NCBI GenBank assembly: GCA_964384415.1
Contig: CAYLMV010000024.1
Span: 1-41,811, forward strand
Source of the DNA: JAGVPT01 sp964384415
GTDB taxonomy: Bacteria; Bacteroidota; Ignavibacteria; UBA10030; UBA8401
DNA length: 41,811 bases
Direction: 5' to 3'
Below, in pieces: positions 1-9,266 of this stretch. The first letter of the stretch is position 1, and the number at the start of each line of letters is the position of its first letter. Under the pieces are notes generated by a model, which was given only the letters and a program-made list of their open reading frames with translations, did no database searches and was not told the origin of the DNA. The position numbers were made by a program, and so were the translations under genes.

Positions 1-2
1 TA

Positions 3-1214
3 TATAAAACCATCGAAAGTTTTGACAGCACGAAGTTCGATTCCAGCGAAGAACTCCTGACTCACGTGCTGCACCGAATCGTTCAGACCGACAGCATCGA
101 AATTCAGGGCGGGCGCGTGTGGAAACTGAACAGTTCAAAGTATGCGTACGAACTCGTCACACAAGCTGGAGCGGTTGATAAAATCAAACCTCACTTTCTT
201 GTGAAGGTGGATGAATATCGGATGTTCAAGATTCTTCCGAAACACCGCACGATTGTGGCAAAGGAAACGAATTCGTATTTGCGGAGCAAAGGTATCTTCA
301 AGTATTCTGCGACAGGAGTGGGTGAGATTGTGAAATTGAGGGGCGCGGACCTCTATCGCTACGTCATGTCCTTCAACACCGACCTGACCCACGACCAGGT
401 CGCCCCGACGCTGAATATTATCGGGATCGCGGTGACCTCGATGCTTCGAAGCCGCCGCATCGAACGAAAATCCGCACAGCTCGAGAAAGACCTCGACAAA
501 GCGCGCGAGATCCAGCGAAGCATCCTCCCGGAACACGAGCTCCGCTTTCATAATTATGAATTGTTCGGCGTTTCTGTTGCGGACAAAGTCGTCGGAGGCG
601 ATTTTTTCGATTATATCGTGAGCGATGAGAAGGACCGCGTCAGCATTGCTATCGGAGACGCTGCCAGCAAGGGAATCTCGGCGGCGGTGCAAGCCCTCTA
701 TGTCTCCGGCGCCCTCCGGATGGGGGCATCGTATCAGACAAAAATTCCGGCGCTTATCAGAAGCATCAACACGCTCGTCCATCGCACATTCACGGACGAT
801 AGGTTCCTCACCCTCTTCTACGGCGAGCTTATCGAAGACAAGCAGGGGCTCCTGGTATACGTGAACGCCGGCCACCCGAGCCCGATCCTGTACCGCGCGA
901 AGACCGAAGCAACGGAATCATTGGGCTCGACCGGAAATATCATCGGCCCCTTTCCGGACCAGATTTTTCACAGCGAAGGGGTCATGATCTCCAAAGGCGA
1001 CATCCTTTTGCTTTTCACCGACGGCGTTACCGAAGCGATGGACGGCAGCGGAGCTCAATACTCAGAGAAGCGCCTGGTCGAACGGTTGGTGGAATTCAAA
1101 AACCAGAAGGCAAAAGACATCGCCCGGCTGATCGTGGAGGACGTTCAGAAGTTTAGCTCGAAGAGCAAGTATTCCGATGATAAGACCGTGGTGGTGATAA
1201 AAAGGGTCAAATAG
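3..1214 (+). CDS. SpoIIE/PP2C-type serine phosphatase (RsbU-like), 5' end outside the window
   Basis: The reading frame is open to the left edge, so the N-terminus is missing; a GTG at 66 is only an internal candidate start. The C-terminal two thirds is a PP2C-like SpoIIE domain: a helical linker of the type LDKAREIQRSILP, then VVGGDFFDY, IAIGDAASKGISAA, YVNAGHPSPIL, LLFTDGVTEAMD and a final SDDKTVVVI. These carry the metal-binding Asp and Gly positions of RsbU/SpoIIE phosphatases, which dephosphorylate anti-sigma antagonists or act as two-component outputs. The preceding ~130 residues look like the end of a GAF-type or other sensory domain, but I cannot name it. Role in a partner-switching stress response is inferred from family; no anti-sigma or antagonist gene is visible. 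Six bases after the stop a heptamer array begins. Confidence 0.85.
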   Translation, partial: YKTIESFDSTKFDSSEELLTHVLHRIVQTDSIEIQGGRVWKLNSSKYAYELVTQAGAVDKIKPHFLVKVDEYRMFKILPKHRTIVAKETNSYLRSKGIFKYSATGVGEIVKLRGADLYRYVMSFNTDLTHDQVAPTLNIIGIAVTSMLRSRRIERKSAQLEKDLDKAREIQRSILPEHELRFHNYELFGVSVADKVVGGDFFDYIVSDEKDRVSIAIGDAASKGISAAVQALYVSGALRMGASYQTKIPALIRSINTLVHRTFTDDRFLTLFYGELIEDKQGLLVYVNAGHPSPILYRAKTEATESLGSTGNIIGPFPDQIFHSEGVMISKGDILLLFTDGVTEAMDGSGAQYSEKRLVERLVEFKNQKAKDIARLIVEDVQKFSSKSKYSDDKTVVVIKRVK

Positions 1215-1220
1215 AAGTTA

Positions 1221-1248
1221 TACGTTCTACGTTTTACGTTGTACGTTT
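1221..1248. repeat. Heptamer array, TACGTTN units
   Basis: Four consecutive 7-bp units, each TACGTT followed by one variable base (C, T, G, T), start 6 bp after the phosphatase stop codon. The same 7-bp phase recurs in other gaps with different unit sequences. Confidence 0.85.
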
Positions 1249-1343
1249 TGGATTCGGGGCTCGCAGGCGCATCAGGTCTTCGATGGTATTTGTCTCCGCC
1301 GGGGATTCATTCTGATAAAACGTTTATCTTCACCTCTTCGATA

Positions 1344-3404
1344 ATGAATCAATCGCACTCATCATCCAATCAGCTCAAGCCCCCTGTTGCGAAAAAAGTG
1401 CCGAAGATCGTTCCGGTGCATGACGATGTACGCATCGACGATTATTTCTGGCTGCATGAGAAGACCAGCCCGGATGTCATCGCATACCTCGACGCCGAGA
1501 ACGCTTATACTGATGCAGTCACAAAGCCGTTGGAGAATTTTCAGGAAAAACTCTACAAGGAAACCCTCGACCGGATCAAGCAGACAGACCTCAGCGTTCC
1601 ATATAAGTACGGCAATTATTGGTACTACACCCGCACCGAAGAAGGAAAGCAGTATCCCATCTATTGCCGCAAGCTTCAGACCATGGATGGAGAAGAACAG
1701 GTCTCCCTTGACCTCAACATCCTTTCCGAAGGACACAAATTTCTCGGGCTGGGAGTCTACAAGGTGAGCGACGACGGTAATCTGCTCGCGTACTCGCTCG
1801 ATACGACGGGTTTCCGCGATTACCGGTGCTACATCAAAGACCTTCGAACAAACGAGAACCTGCCTGAAAAAATCGAGCACGTCAGTTCAGTTGAATGGAG
1901 CGACGACAACGGGACGCTGTTTTTCGTGAGGGAAGATCGGGCAAAAAGGCCGTACAGATTGCATCGCCACCGCCTCGGCACTTCAGACGAACATCTCATC
2001 TACGAGGAAAAGGATGAATTGTACAAAGTCTGGGTGAGCCGCTCCAGCGATCGCAAATACCTTTTTCTCGCTACTGAAAGTTCGGTCACGAGCGAAGTCC
2101 GGTATTTGGAAAGCAGCAGGCCCGCCGGAGAATTCCAACTGTTGCTCGCCAGAGAAACCGACCATGAGTACTCGGTCGATCACCGGGAGGGGCTCTTTTA
2201 TATCCGCACCAACAAGAATGCGAAGAACTTCCGGTTAGTGACAGCGCCAGTAAAGAATCCGCTGCCTCCGAACTGGAAAGAGATCATCCCTCATCGTCCA
2301 GACACGGAACTCGAAGGGGTTTCGCTTTTTAAGAATCACGCAGTGTTCAGCGAACGGAAGAACGCTTTGAACCAGCTTCGTGTGCTGGATTTCCGTACCG
2401 GAACGATCCGGGAAATAGTATTTCCCGAGCCGGTCTATTCAGCGTTTCCAGGCGCAAATCCCGAATTCGACACCTGCAAATTCAGATACAGCTACCAATC
2501 CTTCATCACCCCGACATCGGCGTTTGAATACGACATGGATTCGGGAGCCAGCGTTTTGCTGAAGCAGACGGAGATCCTGGGCGGATATGATCCGGCACTC
2601 TTTGTTTCAGAACGGCTTTCGGCGAAAGCATCGGACGGATCCCTGATTCCGATTTCGCTCGTCTACAGGAGAGATCTTAAGCGCGATGGAACGAGCCCGC
2701 TGCTCCTCTACGGTTATGGCTCTTATGGGATTTCGATACCGGTGACATTCTCTGTGCCGCGGCTGAGCCTGCTGGAGAGGGGAGTCGTCTATGCGCTGGC
2801 ACACATCCGCGGGGGCGGGGATATGGGTGAACAGTGGCGCGATGACGGAAAGATGATGAAAAAGAAAAATACCTTTACCGATTTTATCTCCTGCGCCGAG
2901 GAGCTGATTCACAAAGGCTATACGGTGCGGGACCGGTTAGCGATAGAAGGGGGAAGCGCCGGCGGTTTGCTGATCGGCGCGTGTCTCAATTTGAGGCCGG
3001 ACCTATTCAAGGCGGCCCATCTTGCCGTTCCATTTGTGGATGTCGTCAACACGATGCTCGATGCGTCGCTTCCTCTGACCGTGGGGGAGTACCTTGAATG
3101 GGGCAATCCCAACATCAAAGAAGAATACGATTACATGAAAACGTATTGCCCCTACAGCAATATCAAAGCAGCAGCGTACCCGGATATCCTCATTACAACT
3201 TCTCTTAACGACAGCCAGGTGATGTACTGGGAGCCCGCAAAGTACACCGCCAAACTTCGCGCTATGAAAACCGATTCGAACATCCTTGTTCTTCGAACGA
3301 ATATGGGAGCGGGACACGGCGGGGCGTCGGGAAGGTACGATGCGTTCAGGGAACAGGCGTTCGTGAGTGCGTTTTTGCTCAACGAGTTCGGGATCCGCGA
3401 GTGA
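1344..3404 (+). CDS. ptrB: Oligopeptidase B (protease II), S9A family
   Basis: Serine peptidase of the prolyl-oligopeptidase clan; family members cut small peptides after Lys/Arg, usually in the cytoplasm. The N-terminus (PPVAKKVPKIVPVHDDVRID, then DYFWL) is the typical OpdB opening, followed by a beta-propeller and an alpha/beta-hydrolase domain. The catalytic triad is readable with this start: Ser538 in GGSAGG, Asp623 in SLNDSQVMYWEP and His658 in GAGHGGASGR. GGSAGG rather than GGSNGG argues for oligopeptidase B over prolyl endopeptidase. At 686 aa it is full length. I chose ATG 1344 because the frame extends 35 codons further to a TTG inside the heptamer array, with no family similarity in that stretch. 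No signal peptide is seen. Confidence 0.92.
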   Translation: MNQSHSSSNQLKPPVAKKVPKIVPVHDDVRIDDYFWLHEKTSPDVIAYLDAENAYTDAVTKPLENFQEKLYKETLDRIKQTDLSVPYKYGNYWYYTRTEEGKQYPIYCRKLQTMDGEEQVSLDLNILSEGHKFLGLGVYKVSDDGNLLAYSLDTTGFRDYRCYIKDLRTNENLPEKIEHVSSVEWSDDNGTLFFVREDRAKRPYRLHRHRLGTSDEHLIYEEKDELYKVWVSRSSDRKYLFLATESSVTSEVRYLESSRPAGEFQLLLARETDHEYSVDHREGLFYIRTNKNAKNFRLVTAPVKNPLPPNWKEIIPHRPDTELEGVSLFKNHAVFSERKNALNQLRVLDFRTGTIREIVFPEPVYSAFPGANPEFDTCKFRYSYQSFITPTSAFEYDMDSGASVLLKQTEILGGYDPALFVSERLSAKASDGSLIPISLVYRRDLKRDGTSPLLLYGYGSYGISIPVTFSVPRLSLLERGVVYALAHIRGGGDMGEQWRDDGKMMKKKNTFTDFISCAEELIHKGYTVRDRLAIEGGSAGGLLIGACLNLRPDLFKAAHLAVPFVDVVNTMLDASLPLTVGEYLEWGNPNIKEEYDYMKTYCPYSNIKAAAYPDILITTSLNDSQVMYWEPAKYTAKLRAMKTDSNILVLRTNMGAGHGGASGRYDAFREQAFVSAFLLNEFGIRE

Positions 3405-3494
3405 TGCCGCACACCGCGATGCCGTGACTCCTGGTACAATGCGGGAATTATTCATATCCAAGACAATTCGTCATGGCGTCACCCGCTCATTCGT

Positions 3495-3523
3495 TTGATT
3501 CTCTATTCCATAATTTCTATATT
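3495..3523 (+). promoter_or_regulatory. Sigma-70-like promoter of the CsgG-like gene
   Basis: TTGATT at 3495-3500 and TATATT at 3518-3523 are separated by exactly 17 bp, 51 bp ahead of the ATG at 3574. The surrounding gap is AT-rich compared with the genes. Prediction by eye only. Confidence 0.5.
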
Positions 3524-3573
3524 CAGCATGATTTTAGGTTGATGCGTTTCATATCCCCAACAGCGGAGGTCTT

Positions 3574-4470
3574 ATGAAGTTCAAATTAATAGTCGTGACA
3601 TTGCTTCTCAGCCTTGTCGGACTTCTCTCGACTGCAAATGCAGACCTGAAGAAACGGATCGCGGTCTCCCGGTTTGCCGACCGGTCGGGCACCGGCTACA
3701 ACCATGTCGGGGACGGAGTGGCCGATATGCTGACCACGGCATTGGTGAAATCCGGCAAATTTATTGTGATCGAACGTGCGGAATTCGACAAAGTGCTTGA
3801 CGAACAGAAACTCGGGCAGGCCGGCGTCGTCACTCCGGAATCGGCGCCAAAAGTAGGGAAGGCTCTGGGAGTGGAATTGCTCGTTATTGGGAGCGTAAGC
3901 GAATTCGGGACGAAAGAAAATACCGTCTCCGGCGGGATTTCTATGTTTGGCGGAGGCATCACGAAGAAGACTGCCCGGGCGGCAGTTGATATCCGGCTCG
4001 TCAACACAACAACCGGAGAGGTGGTCGCCGCCGAAACCGAATCCGGCAGTGAATCGACGACGGGACTGAGCGTGCGGTATGAAGATATGGATTTCAGCAA
4101 TGCGAACAACTGGAATACGACCGATATCGGCAAAGCCTGCCGTGAGGCGGTAGATAATTGCGTTGAATTAATTACAAAGAACTTCACAAAGATTCCCTGG
4201 TCGGGGAGAGTCCTCAAGGTCAATGCGGACGGCACGCTGCTGATGAAGCCGGGTTCGGAAGGAAACGTCAGTGTCGGCGACGAGTTCGAAATTTTCCGCA
4301 TGGGTGAAGAGGTAAAAGACCCCGATACCGGTGCGTCACTTGGTGCGGAAGAAACAAAAGTGGGAGAGATCAAAGTGACCGACGATGCGCTGCAGGGCAA
4401 AGCAAGCAAAGCAAAAGTCCTTTCCGGCGCGGACATCAAAGCGGGAGATATTGTGAGGCAGAAGAAGTAG
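3574..4470 (+). CDS. CsgG-family periplasmic/outer-membrane-associated protein
   Basis: 298 aa with a clear Sec signal peptide (cut likely after STANA, residue 23) and no lipobox Cys, unlike true CsgG lipoproteins. The mature part starts KKRIAVSRFADRSG and continues with a CsgG/FlgT-like core: VGDGVADMLTTALVKSGKF, VIERAEFDKVLDEQ, ALGVELLVIGSVSEFG, and RLVNTTTGEVVAAETESG. The last ~90 residues (WSGRVLKVNADGTLLMKPGS onward) resemble the small beta-barrel that follows CsgG domains in FlgT-like proteins. CsgG forms the curli secretion pore, but no curli genes lie here, so a pore or scaffolding role is only possible. A strong GGAGG ribosome site precedes ATG 3574. The stop is followed 2 bp later by a heptamer array. 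Confidence 0.82.
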   Translation: MKFKLIVVTLLLSLVGLLSTANADLKKRIAVSRFADRSGTGYNHVGDGVADMLTTALVKSGKFIVIERAEFDKVLDEQKLGQAGVVTPESAPKVGKALGVELLVIGSVSEFGTKENTVSGGISMFGGGITKKTARAAVDIRLVNTTTGEVVAAETESGSESTTGLSVRYEDMDFSNANNWNTTDIGKACREAVDNCVELITKNFTKIPWSGRVLKVNADGTLLMKPGSEGNVSVGDEFEIFRMGEEVKDPDTGASLGAEETKVGEIKVTDDALQGKASKAKVLSGADIKAGDIVRQKK

Positions 4471-4472
4471 CT

Positions 4473-4528
4473 CAGTGATCAGTGAGCAGTAATCAGCAAT
4501 TGTAAATTGCCGATTGTAAATTGAAATT
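4473..4528. repeat. Heptamer array between the CsgG-like and MgtC-like genes
   Basis: Eight in-phase 7-bp units start 2 bp after the stop codon. The first four are of CAGTGAT/CAGTAAT type, then the motif switches to TGTAAAT/TGCCGAT type without losing phase. Confidence 0.85.
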
Positions 4529-4537
4529 CGGTAGAAG

Positions 4538-5782
4538 ATGAACTCATTTGAATGGACGCCAGAGCTGCGGTTTCTCGTTGCCCTGGCTCTCGGATTTCTC
4601 GTCGGTCTGGAACGCGAGAGCACGAAGATCGAAGAACAGAAAATGGTCTTCGGCGGAGTCCGCACGCATCCCATCATCAGCCTTATGGGATTCGGGTGTG
4701 CGTGGTTCTTCAAGATAGGCGCGACGCTTATGCTGCCGGTGGGATTGATTTCCATCGCGGCGCTGACGTCGATCGCCTATATCGCTAAAATCAAAGTCGA
4801 GCGTTTCGGTTCCACAAGCGAGATCTCCGCTCTCCTCACCTTCGTCACGGGAGCCCTCGCCCTTCTCGTCGACGTCTGGATCGCAATGGCGATCGGCGTT
4901 GTCAACACCATTCTCTTGTCGGAGAAGGCCGCACTGGAGTCGTACGTCGAGCGGCTGAACAAAGTGGAATTCCTCGCGACGATAAAATTCCTCCTTGTTA
5001 CCGTTATCATCCTACCCGTTCTCCCGAACCAGGAATACACCAGATTCAAGCTCAATCCGACCGCTATCTGGCAGATTGTTATTCTCGTTTCATCGATTGG
5101 GTTTGTCGGATATTTTCTTTCCAAGAAATTCGGCCAAAGAATCGGCATGTGGCTCTCCGGGGCTTTGGGGGGAATCATCTCCAGCACTGCGCTAACGATG
5201 TCTGTTGGAAGAATTGCAAGGAAGCACCCCGCGCGTGCACAGGAGGCTCTCCAGGCTTCCGTTCTGGCCAGCAGCGTGATGAACCTTCGCGTCCTTGTTC
5301 TGATCTGGGTCATTAACTCCAGCATCGTATCCCTGTTGGCGTGGCGATTGGTCATACTTTTTCTGATCGGAGTTGCACTTGCGATACGGATCATGTGGCG
5401 GAATGCGTCGAACAACGAAGAAGGAGTGCCGGTATTACAGAACCCGTTCGAAATTCGTCCGGCCATGGGCTTCGCCGCGTTGTTTGTGATCCTTTCCGTG
5501 CTGACGCGCTTCGTTCAAACAAGCCTTGGCGATGGCGGTGTGCTTGGCCTCTCCGCGGTCGTCGGCGTCACGGACGTTGTGCCGTTCATCCTCTCGTTGA
5601 TCCAGGGAGCCGACCCTATGTCAAGAATTATCGTTCCCGCCATTGTCCTGGCGATGATGAGCAATACCATCGCCAAGGGGATCTACTTTGCGGTGCTTTC
5701 TCCGACCACCCGGAAAGAGACGATCATCACCTATTCGGCCTGGTCATTGCTTCATGTGCCGCTCATCTTCATCCGCGTCTGA
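4538..5782 (+). CDS. MgtC/SapB-type membrane protein with DUF4010 domain
   Basis: 414 aa, almost entirely hydrophobic, with about a dozen predicted membrane segments. The first ~140 residues are MgtC/SapB-like (ALGFLVGLERES, then GVRTHPIISLMG and a conserved EISALLTF segment). The rest matches DUF4010 (FVGYFLSKKFGQRIGMWLSG, then GGIISSTALTMSVGRIA, and a C-terminal AMMSNTIAKGIYF). MgtC domains are linked to adaptation to low Mg2+ and acid in other bacteria; the transport role of DUF4010 proteins is not established. The start ATG 4538 lies 9 bp after the heptamer array and lacks a good Shine-Dalgarno. Confidence 0.85.
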   Translation: MNSFEWTPELRFLVALALGFLVGLERESTKIEEQKMVFGGVRTHPIISLMGFGCAWFFKIGATLMLPVGLISIAALTSIAYIAKIKVERFGSTSEISALLTFVTGALALLVDVWIAMAIGVVNTILLSEKAALESYVERLNKVEFLATIKFLLVTVIILPVLPNQEYTRFKLNPTAIWQIVILVSSIGFVGYFLSKKFGQRIGMWLSGALGGIISSTALTMSVGRIARKHPARAQEALQASVLASSVMNLRVLVLIWVINSSIVSLLAWRLVILFLIGVALAIRIMWRNASNNEEGVPVLQNPFEIRPAMGFAALFVILSVLTRFVQTSLGDGGVLGLSAVVGVTDVVPFILSLIQGADPMSRIIVPAIVLAMMSNTIAKGIYFAVLSPTTRKETIITYSAWSLLHVPLIFIRV

Positions 5783-5825
5783 ATACTCTCACCCCGTCAT
5801 CCATTTGCACTAGTTTTTTTCAATT

Positions 5826-6983
5826 ATGAAAAGAATCAACTTTGTCATTTTCTTCTCAATCGTACTCGCGGTCTACGCGCTCATCAACTATTATATCTTC
5901 ATCCGGGAATGGGAGGCGGGCGGACATCTTGCGTCATGGAGAGGCGTCTACATTGCGGCTTTTCTGTTTCTCTCCCTCTCATATCTTGTTGGAAGATTGA
6001 TGGAGCGTGTCGCCTTGACGTGGCTGAGCGACCTGCTCGTGATGCTCGGCTCATTCTGGCTTGCTGCGATGGTCTACTTTCTCCTGTTCGCTTTCGCGAT
6101 AGATATTCTGCGGCTTCTGAACTATTTCCTGCACTTCTTCCCGGCATCACTCTCCGTTAACTCCGAACAAACGAAGGAAATAACTTCGCTTGTCGTTCTC
6201 GGCATCGTCGCCATCATTGTCCTGGGTGGATACCTCAACGCCCGCATGCCCCGGATCAAGACGCTCAACCTCACGATTCCCAAGAATGGCCGCTCGCTGA
6301 AATCGCTGAACATCGCCGTGGCCTCAGACATCCATCTCGGCACAATAATCTGCAAATCGAGACTGGAGAAGATTGTTTCGTTGATGAATTCGCTCGACCC
6401 GGATCTCGTGCTGCTGCCGGGGGATGTTGTCGATGAAGACCTCGGACCGGTCATCAAAAACAACCTTGGAGAAACGCTCCGTAAGATCCGCTCGAAATTC
6501 GGAATCTTCGCGATTACTGGAAATCACGAGTACATCGGCGGCGTAGAACCGGCATGCCGTTATCTTTCCGATCACGGCATCACAATGCTTCGCGACAGCA
6601 GCGTGAAAATTGCCGACAGTTTCTATATTGTTGGAAGGGAAGACATAAGCATTCGCGGATTCGCCGGGAAAACGCGCAAGCCGCTGGAAGAGATTATGTC
6701 CGGGGTCGACAGAAGTTATCCGATCATTCTGATGGACCACCAGCCGTTTCGTCTTGAGGAAGCCGAGACCCACGGCGCCGATTTGCAGCTCTCCGGCCAC
6801 ACGCATCACGGACAGTTATGGCCATTCAATTTTATCACAAAAAAAGTCTATGAGCTGAGCTGGGGCTACAAGAAAAGAGGGAACACTCACTACTATGTCT
6901 CCTGCGGCGTCGGCACATGGGGCCCTCCCGTGCGAACCGGCAACAGGCCCGAGATACTGAATATTAAACTGACTTTTGTTTGA
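5826..6983 (+). CDS. Membrane-anchored calcineurin-like metallophosphoesterase
   Basis: 385 aa. Residues 1-140 hold about four membrane segments; the catalytic domain follows on one side of the membrane. All dinuclear-metal motifs are present: SDIH at 167-170, PGD at 198-200, GNHE at 232-235, DHQP near 304 and GHTHHGQ at 324-330. This is the YkuE/YaeI-like layout; relatives hydrolyse phosphodiesters or UDP-linked lipid precursors, but the substrate here cannot be read from sequence. The start follows a T-rich stretch without a clear ribosome site, 43 bp after the MgtC-like gene; co-transcription is plausible. Confidence 0.88.
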   Translation: MKRINFVIFFSIVLAVYALINYYIFIREWEAGGHLASWRGVYIAAFLFLSLSYLVGRLMERVALTWLSDLLVMLGSFWLAAMVYFLLFAFAIDILRLLNYFLHFFPASLSVNSEQTKEITSLVVLGIVAIIVLGGYLNARMPRIKTLNLTIPKNGRSLKSLNIAVASDIHLGTIICKSRLEKIVSLMNSLDPDLVLLPGDVVDEDLGPVIKNNLGETLRKIRSKFGIFAITGNHEYIGGVEPACRYLSDHGITMLRDSSVKIADSFYIVGREDISIRGFAGKTRKPLEEIMSGVDRSYPIILMDHQPFRLEEAETHGADLQLSGHTHHGQLWPFNFITKKVYELSWGYKKRGNTHYYVSCGVGTWGPPVRTGNRPEILNIKLTFV

Positions 6984-7004
6984 GACAACATTGGGAGGTC
7001 CGGA

Positions 7005-7691
7005 ATGAAAAGCTCCTTGAAAGACAAAGTGGTATTCATCACGGGGGCCAGCCTCGGTATCGGAACTGAGACGGCGTACAAATTTGCCGGGGAAGGGTGC
7101 AAACTGGCGTTGACGTACTACCTCGATAAAGAGAAGGCCCTTCGGGTTTCCGATCAATGCAAAAAACTGGGCGCCTCCGAAGTGCAGCTCATTCATCTCG
7201 ATGTCTCGGACAATGCAAGCGTTATCGCCGCCGTCAAAGAGGTCGTCCAGCGATTTCACGAAATCTCAATACTCGTCAACAATGCCGGCGTTATTGTCTG
7301 GAAGCAGTTGAAGGACCAGACCTTTGAAGAGATCGAGAGTCAAATCCGTACAAACCTGGAAGGACTCGTCAAGGTAACAAAGATGTGCTTGCCGCATGTG
7401 AAGGATGTGATCATCAATTTAGGGAGTGCCGCCGGAAAAGCCGGGTACGGGGACCTGACAACGTATTGCGGTACGAAATTCGGGGTGCGCGGATTTTCAG
7501 AAGCGCTCGCCCAGGAATGCCCCGGCATGATGGTGTATACGGTGAACCCGGGGGTCACCGCAACGCGCATGAACGAATTCCAGGGAATGCCGCCGCAGGA
7601 TGTCGCTTCTGTTATCCTGAAGACCGCCAAGGGAGAGTACAAGCTGGAATCGGGTTCGGATGTTGATGTCTGGAAAGTCCTCCCCCGCTAG
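7005..7691 (+). CDS. Short-chain dehydrogenase/reductase (SDR)
   Basis: 228 aa classical SDR. The Rossmann glycine motif TGASLGIG (13-20), the NNAG structural motif (92-95), catalytic Ser141 and the YxxxK pair Tyr154/Lys158 are all present. The NNAG-linked helix and the PGVTATRM segment after the active site are normal. Such enzymes interconvert alcohols and ketones with NAD(P)H; substrate unknown. The position after the cofactor-binding strand that normally sets NADP versus NAD preference reads TYYLDKEK and does not decide it for me. A GGGAGG ribosome site lies just ahead of the ATG, 21 bp after the phosphoesterase stop, so the two may be one operon. Confidence 0.9.
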   Translation: MKSSLKDKVVFITGASLGIGTETAYKFAGEGCKLALTYYLDKEKALRVSDQCKKLGASEVQLIHLDVSDNASVIAAVKEVVQRFHEISILVNNAGVIVWKQLKDQTFEEIESQIRTNLEGLVKVTKMCLPHVKDVIINLGSAAGKAGYGDLTTYCGTKFGVRGFSEALAQECPGMMVYTVNPGVTATRMNEFQGMPPQDVASVILKTAKGEYKLESGSDVDVWKVLPR

Positions 7692-7884
7692 CCATTTATT
7701 GAAATTTTCCGTCGCGTCTAAATCGCAGGCCGGACCAGTCCCTTGACTTTTACCCCCATTTATTTCAAATTGACCTGATTTTTTCCTGCCGCCCTCGTTG
7801 CCGCTCAACACGCACGTAAAAGAAAATAGCTCGGCCGAATTGCCATGGCCGATCATCTCGTAGATTAATGAATAGGGTCGCACC

Positions 7885-9105
7885 ATGAGAGAAGGTACTT
7901 CAACTCCTCCCGAAGTGCATCAGATCAAAAATGTTTCACCCTCGGTTTCCCCTAAGCCTCGGCTCGATTCGGTCGATTTTTTACGGGGAGCCGTGATGAT
8001 CATTATGGCGCTCGACCATACCCGCGATTTCTTTTCCTTCTATCGTTTCGACCCGCTGGACCTGACCCGGACTTCCGCGGCTCTTTTCCTGACCCGCTGG
8101 ATCACTCACTTTTGCGCTCCGGTATTTGTTTTTCTTGCAGGCACAGGAGCATTTCTTTCGACATCGCGGGGCAAGACAAAACCGGAGCTCGCAAGGTTTT
8201 TGCTGACCCGGGGACTCTGGCTGATCTTCCTGGAGTTCACCGTCATTCGTTTTGGCTGGCTTTTCAACGTCGACTACTCGCTTTCGTTCGGGCAAGTGAT
8301 CTGGGCTATCGGAATCTCGATGATCGCATTGGCAGGATTAATTTTTCTTTCCATCCGGGCTATCGCCGTATTCGGCATAGCGATGATAGTGCTGCACAAT
8401 TTTCTGGACGGCATCACTCCTGGGCAGATGGGAGTTTTCGGATGGCCCTGGCAGATTATCCACAGCGGCGGCGTCATTGTCTTATCTTCGGACACCATCT
8501 ACGTGGCGCTATATCCGCTTATTCCCTGGGTTGGCGTCATGGCGACCGGGTATGCCACCGGATCATTGCTCGTGAAGGATGAACCAGTTCGAAGGAAGAT
8601 CCTTTTGCGTCTGGGGCTCGGAATGATTCTTGCCTTTATCCTGCTTCGTGCGAGTAATATCTACGGCGACCCGGTCCAGTGGTCGACCCAGAAGAATTTC
8701 GTCTTCACAATTCTCTCGTTTATCAAGTGCGAGAAATATCCGCCCTCGCTCCTTTATCTTCTGATGACTCTAGGTCCGGCGATCGCTCTCTTGCCTCCGT
8801 TGGAAAAGATCAAAGGCAGATTCAGCTCGTTTGTCATTACCTTTGGCCGAGTGCCTATGTTTTACTATGTCATCCATATTTTTCTCATTCACGCACTGGC
8901 AATCGTTACCGCGTACTTCAGCGTGCACGAAGTTCGGTTTCTCTTCTCGAACAATCCTCCCGGTTCATGGGGCATCCAGTTTGGGTTCGGACTGGCCGTC
9001 GTATATCTCGTTTGGGCATCTGTTGTGGCATTCCTCTACATCCCTTGCCGCTGGTTCGCTGACCTCAAACGCAGGAACAAGAGCCCCTGGTTGAGCTATT
9101 TATGA
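7885..9105 (+). CDS. DUF1624 (heparan-alpha-glucosaminide N-acetyltransferase-like) membrane protein
   Basis: 406 aa with about ten membrane segments. The hallmark opening RLDSVDFLRGAVMIIMALDH followed by TRDFF is characteristic of DUF1624/HGSNAT-catalytic-domain proteins, as is the later RWITHFCAPVFVFLAGTGAF with its conserved His and Cys-Ala-Pro. In the lysosomal relative a membrane-proximal His carries the acetyl group; bacterial members are assumed to be acyltransferases acting on envelope glycans, but this is untested. The 192-bp gap ahead contains a TTGACT at 7743 but no convincing -10 partner. No obvious ribosome site. Confidence 0.85.
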   Translation: MREGTSTPPEVHQIKNVSPSVSPKPRLDSVDFLRGAVMIIMALDHTRDFFSFYRFDPLDLTRTSAALFLTRWITHFCAPVFVFLAGTGAFLSTSRGKTKPELARFLLTRGLWLIFLEFTVIRFGWLFNVDYSLSFGQVIWAIGISMIALAGLIFLSIRAIAVFGIAMIVLHNFLDGITPGQMGVFGWPWQIIHSGGVIVLSSDTIYVALYPLIPWVGVMATGYATGSLLVKDEPVRRKILLRLGLGMILAFILLRASNIYGDPVQWSTQKNFVFTILSFIKCEKYPPSLLYLLMTLGPAIALLPPLEKIKGRFSSFVITFGRVPMFYYVIHIFLIHALAIVTAYFSVHEVRFLFSNNPPGSWGIQFGFGLAVVYLVWASVVAFLYIPCRWFADLKRRNKSPWLSYL

Positions 9106-9132
9106 GCGAGGAAAAAGATTGTGCGCGGTGTT

Positions 9133-9160
9133 CATCCCCCATCCCTCATACTTCATCCCT
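9133..9160. repeat. Heptamer array, CATCCCT-type units
   Basis: Four in-phase units (CATCCCC, CATCCCT and two relatives) lie 27 bp after the DUF1624 stop. Pyrimidine-rich sequence with a similar look continues for about 20 bp more. Confidence 0.7.
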
Positions 9161-9266
9161 TCCGCGCCCTGGCATCCCTCTGCAAAAAATAGTATTTTAA
9201 GAAACATTACATGAAAGAGAACAGCATCTCTTTCACATCCCATCATCCATCTGAAGGAAATTCTTA

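Noticed and set aside
135..875. 246-codon open frame antisense to the phosphatase
   Set aside because: The sense strand encodes a complete SpoIIE domain; this is a shadow.
1239..1343. Upstream extension of oligopeptidase B to a TTG start
   Set aside because: It begins inside the heptamer array and has no family similarity; ATG 1344 gives the normal length.
3696..4439. 247-codon open frame antisense to the CsgG-like gene
   Set aside because: Low-complexity Ser/Pro-rich translation that mirrors the real gene; no motif or start context.
3574..4470. True curli secretion lipoprotein CsgG
   Set aside because: No lipobox Cys at the signal-peptide end and no csg genes nearby.
7743..7770. Promoter with TTGACT ahead of the DUF1624 gene
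   Set aside because: No -10-like hexamer at a 16-18 bp distance.
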